From Desulfobacteraceae bacterium (GTDB taxonomy: Bacteria > Desulfobacterota > DSM-4660 > Desulfatiglandales > HGW-15), in NCBI GenBank assembly GCA_003819975.1, contig RPPU01000119.1, positions 1 to 9,789 on the forward strand: 9,789 nucleotides of DNA, in the 5' to 3' direction. How positions within the stretch are numbered: position 1 is the stretch's first letter; each line of letters starts with the position of its first letter. Position numbers and translations under genes: made by a program. This document shows positions 1 through 5,278 of this stretch, piece after piece. The notes under the pieces were generated by a model. That model saw only the letters and a list, made by a program, of their open reading frames with translations. It was not told the origin of the DNA and did no database searches.

Positions 1-613
1 CTTCCTTGACTTTGTCGCGAATGCTTTTCCACAGGCGCATCAAGCGGGCCAGATCTTTGTTCAGATCCCGTTTGTTTTGATTGATGGCCGCGGTGCGCAC
101 GATGTAACCGATCTCCTCCGGCACCTTCATATCGATCGCCATCTCTTTTAATCTTTGTCTTTCTTCTTCCGTTTCTATTTTACGGGAAACGCCTTTGACC
201 GCGTGTCCCGGCGTCAAAACCAGGTAGCGGCCGGCCAGCGATATGTAGGTGGTTAAGTGCGCGCCTTTGCGGCCGGGCATCTCTTTGGTGACCTGAACCA
301 GCACTTCCTGGCCCTTTTTCAACACCTTTTCTATGGGCGGCAATCTCGCATCCGACGGGTTATAATAATCGCCGTGAAAATATTCAGGGTGAACTTCGTC
401 GAGAGGTAAAAAACCGTTCTTATCCGAACCCATATTCACAAAACAGGCTTGCAGCCTGGGCTCGACCTGATCGATCACTCCTTTGTAGATATTGCCCACT
501 TTCTGGGCGGTGGTTGAAGTCTCGATATGGAAACTGTCAAGCCGGCCGTCCTTCATAAAGGCCACCCGGTACTCTTCCGGCTCCACTGCATTAATCAACA
601 TTTTTGTTTTCAT
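1..613 (-). CDS. rng: Ribonuclease E/G, N-terminal part (cut by window edge)
   Basis: The 204 visible residues (start MKTKMLINAVEPEEYRVA) match the N-terminus of the RNase E/G family, single-strand endoribonucleases acting in rRNA maturation and mRNA decay. Residues 37-125 form the S1 RNA-binding domain, seen as GNIYKGVIDQVEPRLQACFV and GFLPLDEV, with a family-typical insertion at about 76-98 before KVLKKGQEVLVQV. GAHLTTYISLAGRYLVL and the following GVSRKI and GYIVRTAA segments lead into the 5'-sensor and catalytic DNase I-like domains. The catalytic Asp residues and zinc-link cysteines would lie beyond base 1. The ATG at 613 is the first start after an in-frame TGA. A purine-rich AGAAAG about 8 nt upstream is a weak ribosome binding site, and an ATG four codons later is possible. 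The S1 style resembles RNase G-length proteins, but RNase E cannot be excluded without the C-terminus. Confidence 0.92.
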   Translation of the reverse strand, partial: MKTKMLINAVEPEEYRVAFMKDGRLDSFHIETSTTAQKVGNIYKGVIDQVEPRLQACFVNMGSDKNGFLPLDEVHPEYFHGDYYNPSDARLPPIEKVLKKGQEVLVQVTKEMPGRKGAHLTTYISLAGRYLVLTPGHAVKGVSRKIETEEERQRLKEMAIDMKVPEEIGYIVRTAAINQNKRDLNKDLARLMRLWKSIRDKVKE

Positions 614-826
614 AAAATCATTCTTTCTCGCATAAAATCATTTTCATTAAAAGGGAGATAAATAGATCAAGGATGGGATTTATAACCGGACGCAGTCGGA
701 GAAAACGATTAATACAATAGTCTGAATTATAATGTCTCCATTCTATACTTCTTATTCCAAAATATCGGTTAAAAGCTGTCGGAAAATAAATTTGAATAAT
801 ATTCGCCCTATAAGGACACAAATCTC

Positions 827-868
827 TTCCGGCGATCTCGCTGGAACTCCTGTTCCGGCTTGCCGGAA
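827..868. repeat. Cluster of three overlapping small hairpins
   Basis: Three short inverted repeats follow one another: TTCCGGC/GCTGGAA (827-833 and 840-846, one G-T pair), GGAAC-TCCT-GTTCC (843-856) and TTCCGG-CTTG-CCGGAA (853-868). Neighbouring hairpins share an arm, so they are alternatives rather than simultaneous structures. The middle one belongs to the TCCT-loop hairpin family also seen at 3702-3721, 8669-8682 and 8933-8946. It lies just downstream of the GNAT gene terminator on the minus strand. It resembles a dispersed repetitive extragenic palindrome; function unknown. Confidence 0.55.
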
Positions 869-874
869 TACATG

Positions 875-904
875 TTTTTTGATCCGCTTTTCGGGATCAA
901 AAAA
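875..904 (-). terminator. Intrinsic terminator after the GNAT gene (bidirectional form)
   Basis: A perfect 11-bp inverted repeat (TTTTTTGATCC at 875-885, GGATCAAAAAA at 894-904) with an 8-nt loop starts 3 nt after the GNAT stop codon. Read on the minus strand, the stem ends in a run of T, as in rho-independent termination. The arm symmetry gives a T-run in both directions. Confidence 0.75.
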
Positions 905-906
905 CA

Positions 907-1341
907 TTACTCAAGTACTTTGCGTAAATTGATGAAATTGCTGCGTTCAAAACCCAGGGTTTTGAAAAAGGACAAAAGGTCGGTCGAATCCCAACGCACC
1001 GAAGTATAGATATATTCCACCCCTTTGCTCTGGTAATAATTCATGATCTCCTGAGCCAATTGAACGCCGATGCCCTCCCCCATATGACTGGGCTCGACCC
1101 CCAGGGTCATGATCCAGGCGCTTTGGCTCATGCCGAAACCGCCTCTCAGAAGGTAGCTGATGATAAATCCGATGACTTTACCGTCGCTATCCGCCACCAA
1201 ACAACCCTGGTGGTTAGTGGTGCTCTGTTCCGCGGCGATTTGTTCAAAAAGATCATTGGCCGGCTTGCTGGTGATCGACTGATAAATCTGGCCAATGGCC
1301 TCCACATCTTTTTTCTCTAATTTCCTTATTTTTAGAGCCAT
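907..1341 (-). CDS. GNAT family N-acetyltransferase
   Basis: A 144-residue protein of single GNAT-domain size, expected to transfer the acetyl group of acetyl-CoA to an amine on a protein or small molecule in the cytoplasm. The N-terminal strand is MALKIRKLEKKDVEAIGQIY. The mid-strands are GCLVADSDGKVIGFIISY. Motif A is at about 76-98 (WIMTLGVEPSHMGEGIG), carrying the pyrophosphate-binding G-x-G, though the usual first Gln/Arg of (Q/R)xxGxG is Met. The C-terminal motif is LLSFFKTLGFERS. It resembles RimI-like stand-alone GNATs common in sulfate-reducer-type genomes; the substrate cannot be told. I chose ATG 1341 because GCGGG lies a few bases upstream. A TTG two codons earlier would leave no room for a ribosome binding site. 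It follows the DUF2080-like gene by 39 nt and shares its promoter and terminator, so the two are probably one transcript. Confidence 0.85.
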   Translation of the reverse strand: MALKIRKLEKKDVEAIGQIYQSITSKPANDLFEQIAAEQSTTNHQGCLVADSDGKVIGFIISYLLRGGFGMSQSAWIMTLGVEPSHMGEGIGVQLAQEIMNYYQSKGVEYIYTSVRWDSTDLLSFFKTLGFERSNFINLRKVLE

Positions 1342-1380
1342 GATCAACCCGCTACATATTAAAGGTTAAAATGCCTTTTT

Positions 1381-1578
1381 TTAATCAACCCGTATAATTT
1401 TGACCGTATGCCCGACCCAATCAGGGGGTAAATAGACCCGGCCGCTATTGCCGCTCAGTTTGACTTTTTTTTCAATCATTTCCTCGCCAAAGATCTCAAA
1501 CTTAACCCTTTTATTATCATCCGGCTCAGAAACTTGATTGTTTGCCAAATCTGAATTTTGATTTTTTTCTTCTACCAT
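1381..1578 (-). CDS. Small DUF2080/AbrB-like protein (putative DNA-binding)
   Basis: A 65-residue protein. Residues 1-33 are polar and probably disordered (many E, N, D, Q). Residues 34-65 carry KKVKLSGNSGRVYLPPDWVG, ending in VKIIRVD. This SGNSGRVYLP-x-x-W-x-G core is the pattern of the DUF2080 'transposon-encoded protein' family and resembles the swapped-hairpin half of AbrB/SpoVT/MazE-type DNA-binding proteins. The DNA-binding role is inference. I chose ATG 1578 because AGAGGG stands 6 nt upstream; TTG codons further out have no such site. It is the first gene of a likely two-gene unit with the GNAT gene. AbrB-fold proteins often act as antitoxins or autoregulators, but nothing here proves that role. 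No transposase is nearby despite the family name. Confidence 0.7.
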   Translation of the reverse strand: MVEEKNQNSDLANNQVSEPDDNKRVKFEIFGEEMIEKKVKLSGNSGRVYLPPDWVGHTVKIIRVD

Positions 1579-1584
1579 GCCTAA

Positions 1585-1590
1585 CCCTCT
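1585..1590 (-). promoter_or_regulatory. Ribosome binding site of the DUF2080-like gene
   Basis: AGAGGG on the minus strand, 6 nt before ATG 1578. It decides this start over in-frame TTG codons up to 1614. Confidence 0.6.
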
Positions 1591-1871
1591 TTTCAATGCC
1601 GTGACCAATCTCAAAACCCTCTTACTCTGAGGTTAGCGTTCCATTTTTGGTGCACTTTTTTATCTCAATCGCACTCAAATTCACAAAAATCGTTAAAAAG
1701 ATCTTTCTGAATGCCCTGAATCGGCCTTTATTCAGGCCCGCTTCCTTTTTTCAGTCAGAGATAAAATTAAACGAAATATCAGACTGTTGGATGTTTTTCC
1801 CTATCCATTTTCAGGTTTTTAAACCGGTTGTACGCAAATCTAGTTAGGAATCCCGATTTTAACTTGACTGC

Positions 1872-1901
1872 ACTATATAAAAATTAAACCCTTTATGTCA
1901 A
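1872..1901 (-). promoter_or_regulatory. Sigma70-type promoter for the DUF2080-like/GNAT unit
   Basis: On the minus strand a perfect TTGACA (1896-1901) is followed after 18 nt by TATAGT (1872-1877), or after 16 nt by TATATA. It is the best minus-strand promoter match between the OppA terminator and the DUF2080-like start. A 7-bp inverted repeat, ACTTGAC (1862-1868) and GTCAAGT (1897-1903), brackets it and could be an operator. Confidence 0.6.
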
Positions 1902-1925
1902 GTAAGGGATATTTTATGATATTTT

Positions 1926-1955
1926 AAAAACCTGGATCAGACGATTCCGATCCAG
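1926..1955 (-). terminator. Intrinsic terminator of the OppA-like gene
   Basis: CTGGATC (1932-1938) and GATCCAG (1949-1955) form a 7-bp stem with a 10-nt loop. On the minus strand the stem is followed by GTTTTT. It lies about 30 nt past the stop codon and separates this gene from the next transcription unit. Confidence 0.8.
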
Positions 1956-1985
1956 CTCTTGACAAGAACGACCCAAAAAAACCCA

Positions 1986-3563
1986 TTATTTTAGAAAAAT
2001 ATTCTTGGTCGGATGAAGATTCATGATATTGGGAAACCATCCGCCCCATTTCTCGGTATCGATCATACCTTTGGTTGTAAAATAATAAATCGGCATGACT
2101 GCCTGGTCCCGTGTGATCAGAATTTCTTCGGCTTGGTTAAAGAGATCCATTCTTTTTTTTGAGTTAAGTTCCCCGGCCGCATTCAGTAAAAATGTATCAT
2201 ATTCACTATTGCTGTATCTGCCGTCATTTAAACCGCTATAGGGACCAAACATATCCAAAAAAGTATTGGGATCCAGATAATCGCCGATCCAACCCGCCCG
2301 GGCCACATCGAAATTACTATCACGTCGCATAGATAAATACACTTTCCAATCTTGTTGCATCAATCTGCATTCAATGCCTAAATTCTCTTTCCATTGCTGC
2401 TGAATAAATTCGGCAATCGTCTTATGAGCATTGCCGTCTTTATAGGTATTATACAGAATCTTAAATTTTGGAAAACCTTTACCTCCCGCAAAACCGGCTT
2501 CACTCAATAATTTTTTGGCGAGCTCAATATCCTCCCGGTTACCTGAAATCGTTTTATAGCCAGGGATAGGCGGGACAAAAGCAGTAGAGGCGATTTCACC
2601 TGCCTTGGTGGTTTTTTTAATTAACTCCTGACGATTAATGGAAATGGAAAGCGCTTTACGTACTCTTGGATCGCTAAAAGGTTTCCGGCGAGAGTTGAAA
2701 ACATAGTAATATGTCCCCAAATAGGGCACATTATAGGAATCCGATCTGGCTAATGCCGCTTCGATCTGGTCCATGGGAATCGTGTCGGTCCAATCCAACT
2801 CACTCTTTAAAAACTTATTATGTGCTATGGTACTGTCTTCAATGGGATAAAAAATGACCCGAGATAGCCTGACCGCTTCCTTGTCCCAATAGAGCGAATT
2901 AGGTACACAGGATATAATTTCATTTTTTTTCCATTCTTCAAGGATAAAAGGGCCATTGCTGACGATTCGTCCCTTTTTAACCCAATCCAATCCATATTTG
3001 TCAATGACATGTAGCGGCACGGGTGAAAAAGAAGGATGCGTCAGGGAGGTTAAAAAAAAGGGGTAGGCCCCTTCCAGCTCCACCTGCAAGAGGTAATCGT
3101 CGATTGCTTTTATTTTAACCTTTTCCGATCCGGTTCTACCTTCATTATAATCACGAGCGCCGGCGATAAACATAGCCGGAAACCAGGCATACGGCGCTTT
3201 TGTACTTGGCTTAAGCATGCGCAGCCAAGATTTGACAAAGGTATGCGCCGTAATCGGGACCCCATCGCTCCAGACCGTTTTTCGTAATTTAAAAGTATAA
3301 GTCTTTCCATCCGGACTGATCTCCCAGCTCTCCGCCACGCCGGGGATGGCCGTAGCATCTTCCGGGTTAATGTTTGTCAAATTCTCGAAAAGAGTCATAT
3401 GAATGCGTCGTTCCAGAACCCCTTGCATAATATGCGGATCGATTGACTTGGGCTCATCACCGTTGCCGATCCGGAATTCGCCTTTATATTCGGCTGTTGT
3501 TGCAACAGAAAACAGTCCCACCATTAAAAAAGACAGAGTTAAAATCACATTGATTCTTTTCAC
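1986..3563 (-). CDS. OppA-like periplasmic oligopeptide-binding protein (SBP family 5)
   Basis: A 525-residue extracytoplasmic solute-binding protein, the capture component of a peptide ABC importer. Residues 1-24 are a Sec signal peptide (MKR, then hydrophobic INVILTLSFLMVGLFSVA), with cleavage likely after ATTA. There is no lipobox Cys, so it should be a soluble periplasmic protein. Family 5 hallmarks appear in order: SIDPH (40-44), PGVAESWEISPDGKTYTFKLR (74-94), ITAHTFVKSWLRML (104-117), SNGPFILEEW (202-211), FSDPRVRKALSISINRQEL (296-314) and ARAGWIGDYLDPNTFLDMF (421-439). The last matches the ligand-side WCADYNEP region of E. coli OppA. Length is close to OppA (543). The start is GTG at 3563, fixed by a strong AAAGGAGG 5 nt upstream. 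No oppBCDF genes are adjacent, and a terminator follows, so it is an orphan within this window and peptide specificity is inferred. The gene looks more AT-rich than the activase genes beside it. Confidence 0.92.
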   Translation of the reverse strand: MKRINVILTLSFLMVGLFSVATTAEYKGEFRIGNGDEPKSIDPHIMQGVLERRIHMTLFENLTNINPEDATAIPGVAESWEISPDGKTYTFKLRKTVWSDGVPITAHTFVKSWLRMLKPSTKAPYAWFPAMFIAGARDYNEGRTGSEKVKIKAIDDYLLQVELEGAYPFFLTSLTHPSFSPVPLHVIDKYGLDWVKKGRIVSNGPFILEEWKKNEIISCVPNSLYWDKEAVRLSRVIFYPIEDSTIAHNKFLKSELDWTDTIPMDQIEAALARSDSYNVPYLGTYYYVFNSRRKPFSDPRVRKALSISINRQELIKKTTKAGEIASTAFVPPIPGYKTISGNREDIELAKKLLSEAGFAGGKGFPKFKILYNTYKDGNAHKTIAEFIQQQWKENLGIECRLMQQDWKVYLSMRRDSNFDVARAGWIGDYLDPNTFLDMFGPYSGLNDGRYSNSEYDTFLLNAAGELNSKKRMDLFNQAEEILITRDQAVMPIYYFTTKGMIDTEKWGGWFPNIMNLHPTKNIFLK

Positions 3564-3568
3564 TTTTG

Positions 3569-3576
3569 CCTCCTTT
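3569..3576 (-). promoter_or_regulatory. Strong ribosome binding site of the OppA-like gene
   Basis: AAAGGAGG on the minus strand, 5 nt before the GTG at 3563. It supports a GTG start and high expression, as expected for an abundant binding protein. Confidence 0.8.
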
Positions 3577-3633
3577 GATACTTGGATTTCGATGAAAATT
3601 AGGTTTGTCCATAACGGTAGTCGCAGGCTTTAC

Positions 3634-3721
3634 AAGAATGTGACGATTCACCACATTCTTTAGCCCGGGTCAAGTCACTTGCTGACTCTTGTACGATGTA
3701 CAAGCGGACTCCTGTCCGCTT
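3634..3721. repeat. Array of four hairpins between the activase-partner and OppA-like genes
   Basis: Four inverted repeats stand in a row: AAGAATGTG/CACATTCTT (3634-3642 and 3652-3660, 9 bp), AGTCA/TGACT (3673-3687), CTTGTAC-GAT-GTACAAG (3688-3704, 7 bp) and AAGCGGAC-TCCT-GTCCGCTT (3702-3721, 8 bp). The last two share the bases AAG. On the minus strand they come after the stop codon of the gene at 3783 and its heptamer repeats. None is followed by a minus-strand T-run, so they are not standard terminators, although they could pause polymerase or protect the mRNA 3' end. On the plus strand the last is followed by TTT, but no plus-strand gene precedes it. Confidence 0.6.
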
Positions 3722-3740
3722 TTCATCGCCTATTTTTTTA

Positions 3741-3782
3741 TTCTGACTTCTGACTTCTGGCTTCTGAATTCCGACTTCCGGC
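3741..3782. repeat. Heptamer tandem repeat, six units, touching a stop codon
   Basis: Six consecutive 7-bp units of the form TTCTGAC (variants TTCTGGC, TTCTGAA, TTCCGAC, TTCCGGC) run without a phase break. They end on the base before the stop codon of the gene at 3783-5141. On the minus-strand transcript they would read as AAG-containing purine-rich heptamers. The first two units are identical and divergence increases towards the gene. Confidence 0.85.
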
Positions 3783-5141
3783 TTAATGCTTCTTGCGCCC
3801 GTTTTTCCGCATATGCTGTTGGGCCTGATACATAAAAGTCCGTACCGCCGCGTCCCGGCCCGGTTGATAACCCGCATCATAAGCCGTGTCCAGGTAAGGG
3901 ATGCGGTGCCGGCTCATCAGGGGTTTAACCACGGCCGCGGTGACCGTGCTGGGCATGCAAGTAAAAGGGTAAACATTGATCACGCCGTTAAATCCGTGCC
4001 GGATGTATTCCATGATTCCGGAAATGCTCAAACAAGCTTCAGTGCCGACGTCAAAACTAAAAAGGTCCTGTTCCCGGAGCATTTGCTCCAGATGCATGAC
4101 CTGGTGATCCGCGGCCAAGTCCAGGTGGCGGCGCGCCCGTTGAAAAGCCTGGTTCTGCCGATATTCCTGATAAAACAATTCGCCGCGAAAACGCAGCCAC
4201 GCCCGCAAATGCCGGAAAAAGGAACTCAATTGCAGCTGTTTCAGACTCAACCGCCATTCTTCGCGGACTTTGCGCAACCCTTCATAAGTGATATAATTCA
4301 TCCATTCGCCGATGGAGGCATTGACGACTTCCGCTCCGTATTTTTCCAAAACTTTGACGATCTGCTGGTTGGACAGAACATGGGAACGCAGATAGATCTC
4401 GCCCACCATGCCGATCAACGGCTTGGGCGGAATCCGGGGGTCTATCAGGGGAACCGCTCCCTGAACCGTTTCCTCCAATTGATTTAGAATCGCCTTGAAA
4501 TTTTTTTGCTTGCCGTAAACCTCGAAGGTCTTGATCATGACCGGCACGGCTTGCTCCATATATGCGTCGGTTGCGCCCGCCTCTTTTTCATAGGGCCGGA
4601 CCCGCCAAACCAGGCGTTCCAATACATCGCCGACGACCAGACCGAAGTAGGCCGCTTTTTTCAAATCGCGGACTTTGTCCCTCGCAATGAGACCGTCCAA
4701 AGCATAACCGTCCTTAGTGGTCAGGGAGCCGATACGAACTTCCTTGAGATCCGGGAAGGAGTCCAGAACCATGCGCTGGTATTTGTTGTACATGCCGAAA
4801 CGGCACGGGCCTGAAGATTCCGGCATAAAATAAATATAATCATCCGCCTGGAATGCCTTACCCAGCCGGATCTGCTCGGTTTTCAAAAAATGAAGAATGT
4901 CGCCCATGGTCACCTGGCAGGGATAGCACTCTTTGCCGGAAGAATACTCGATCCCCAGATCCAACCCCTTATAGGTTTCCATCACCAGAGCCCGGATGCC
5001 GAAACTGCGGAAAGATGCGGCAATAAGCCGGGGGCCGATGGGATTCATCTCCGGGATCGCAAAAGTTTTGTCCTTGAGATCGAACCGCCCCACCTTTTCC
5101 GAAAGAGATTGAAACACCTGTTTTTCAGCTACGGCTACCAT
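3783..5141 (-). CDS. COG3581-type HgdB-like protein, partner of the acyl-CoA dehydratase activase
   Basis: A 452-residue protein of the 2-hydroxyglutaryl-CoA dehydratase/benzoyl-CoA reductase-like family that normally forms the C-terminal part of long activase proteins. Seen in order: EMNPIGPRLIAASFRSFGI (31-49), ETYKGLDLG (55-63), SSGKECYPCQVTMGD (67-81), FMPESSGPCRFGMYNKYQR (105-123), PLIGMVGEIYLRSH (241-254), VGTEACLSISG (365-375) and NVYPFTCMPSTV (389-400). Cys 72, 75, 113, 370 and 395 stand in the family motifs and are candidate Fe-S ligands. The C-terminus is basic (HMRKNGRKKH). ATG 5141 has only a weak purine-rich ribosome binding site (AAAG). It follows the activase gene by 137 nt, all heptamer repeat, and is probably co-transcribed. 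The role is inferred: receiving electrons from the ATP-hydrolysing partner for a low-potential reduction. The substrate is unknown. Confidence 0.85.
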   Translation of the reverse strand: MVAVAEKQVFQSLSEKVGRFDLKDKTFAIPEMNPIGPRLIAASFRSFGIRALVMETYKGLDLGIEYSSGKECYPCQVTMGDILHFLKTEQIRLGKAFQADDYIYFMPESSGPCRFGMYNKYQRMVLDSFPDLKEVRIGSLTTKDGYALDGLIARDKVRDLKKAAYFGLVVGDVLERLVWRVRPYEKEAGATDAYMEQAVPVMIKTFEVYGKQKNFKAILNQLEETVQGAVPLIDPRIPPKPLIGMVGEIYLRSHVLSNQQIVKVLEKYGAEVVNASIGEWMNYITYEGLRKVREEWRLSLKQLQLSSFFRHLRAWLRFRGELFYQEYRQNQAFQRARRHLDLAADHQVMHLEQMLREQDLFSFDVGTEACLSISGIMEYIRHGFNGVINVYPFTCMPSTVTAAVVKPLMSRHRIPYLDTAYDAGYQPGRDAAVRTFMYQAQQHMRKNGRKKH

Positions 5142-5150
5142 GGATTCTTT

Positions 5151-5276
5151 CTTTGTTCTTTACTCTTGATTCTTAATTATTAAATTTACAATCTTGATTC
5201 TTATGCCTTGATTCTTAAATCGGCAATCTTGTCTCTTTCTTCCTTCAGTCTTCAGCCTTCAGCCTTCAGCCTTTGT
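5151..5276. repeat. Heptamer tandem repeat filling the spacer between the two activase genes
   Basis: The gap can be cut into eighteen consecutive 7-bp units, nearly all beginning CTT or CCTT. Units at 5151-5241 are of the CTTGATT/CTTAAAT type. The 11-mer CTTGATTCTTA recurs at 5165, 5193 and 5207, offsets of 28 and 14, both multiples of 7. Units at 5242-5276 are of the CCTTCAG type with two identical adjacent copies (5256-5269). A one-base phase slip separates the two types. The array ends 2 nt before the activase stop codon and 9 nt before the next start codon. Confidence 0.85.
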
Positions 5277-5278
5277 TT

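Larger units (their letters stand above)
614..906. other. Spacer between RNase E/G and the GNAT gene
   Basis: No convincing gene lies here. Short open frames in this AT-rich stretch have no ribosome binding site and no recognisable domains. On the minus strand a TATAAT (726-731) could serve as a -10 box for the RNase E/G gene, but the hexamer 17 bases upstream (TAAGAA) is a poor -35 box, so I do not call it a promoter. Bases 827-904 hold a run of hairpins listed separately. Confidence 0.5.
1579..1985. other. Leader and spacer between the DUF2080-like gene and the OppA-like gene
   Basis: About 400 nt without a credible gene. Read on the minus strand it holds the OppA-like gene terminator (1926-1955), a sigma70-type promoter (1872-1901) and then a leader of about 285 nt before ATG 1578. 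In the leader, CCTGAAT/ATTCAGG (1715-1721 and 1730-1736) can form a 7-bp hairpin with an 8-nt loop. It is not followed by a T-run, so it is not an obvious attenuator. I recognise no riboswitch class. Confidence 0.5.

Noticed and set aside
618..821. 67-codon minus-strand open frame upstream of RNase E/G
   Set aside because: Low-complexity hydrophobic composition in an AT-rich leader, no ribosome binding site, no similarity recognised.
1381..1578. Insertion sequence suggested by the 'transposon-encoded' family name of DUF2080
   Set aside because: No transposase, terminal inverted repeats or target duplication surround the gene.
3599..3880. 93-codon minus-strand open frame with a Cys-containing end (KECGESSHSCKACDY)
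   Set aside because: It overlaps the end of the COG3581-type gene and runs through the heptamer array, whose period keeps frames open; the cysteines come from a hairpin region. No start signal.
3786..4487. 233-codon plus-strand open frame opposite the COG3581-type gene
   Set aside because: It lies wholly antisense to a gene with clear family motifs, has no recognisable domain or ribosome binding site, and its composition is that of a shadow frame.
5151..5276. CRISPR array
   Set aside because: The repeats are 7 bp and contiguous, with no unique spacers of constant length and no cas genes.
5142..5278. Frameshift splitting one long activase gene into two
   Set aside because: The upstream frame ends in a normal stop, 137 nt of repeat follow, and the second protein has its own start and a plausible N-terminus, so two genes is the simpler reading.
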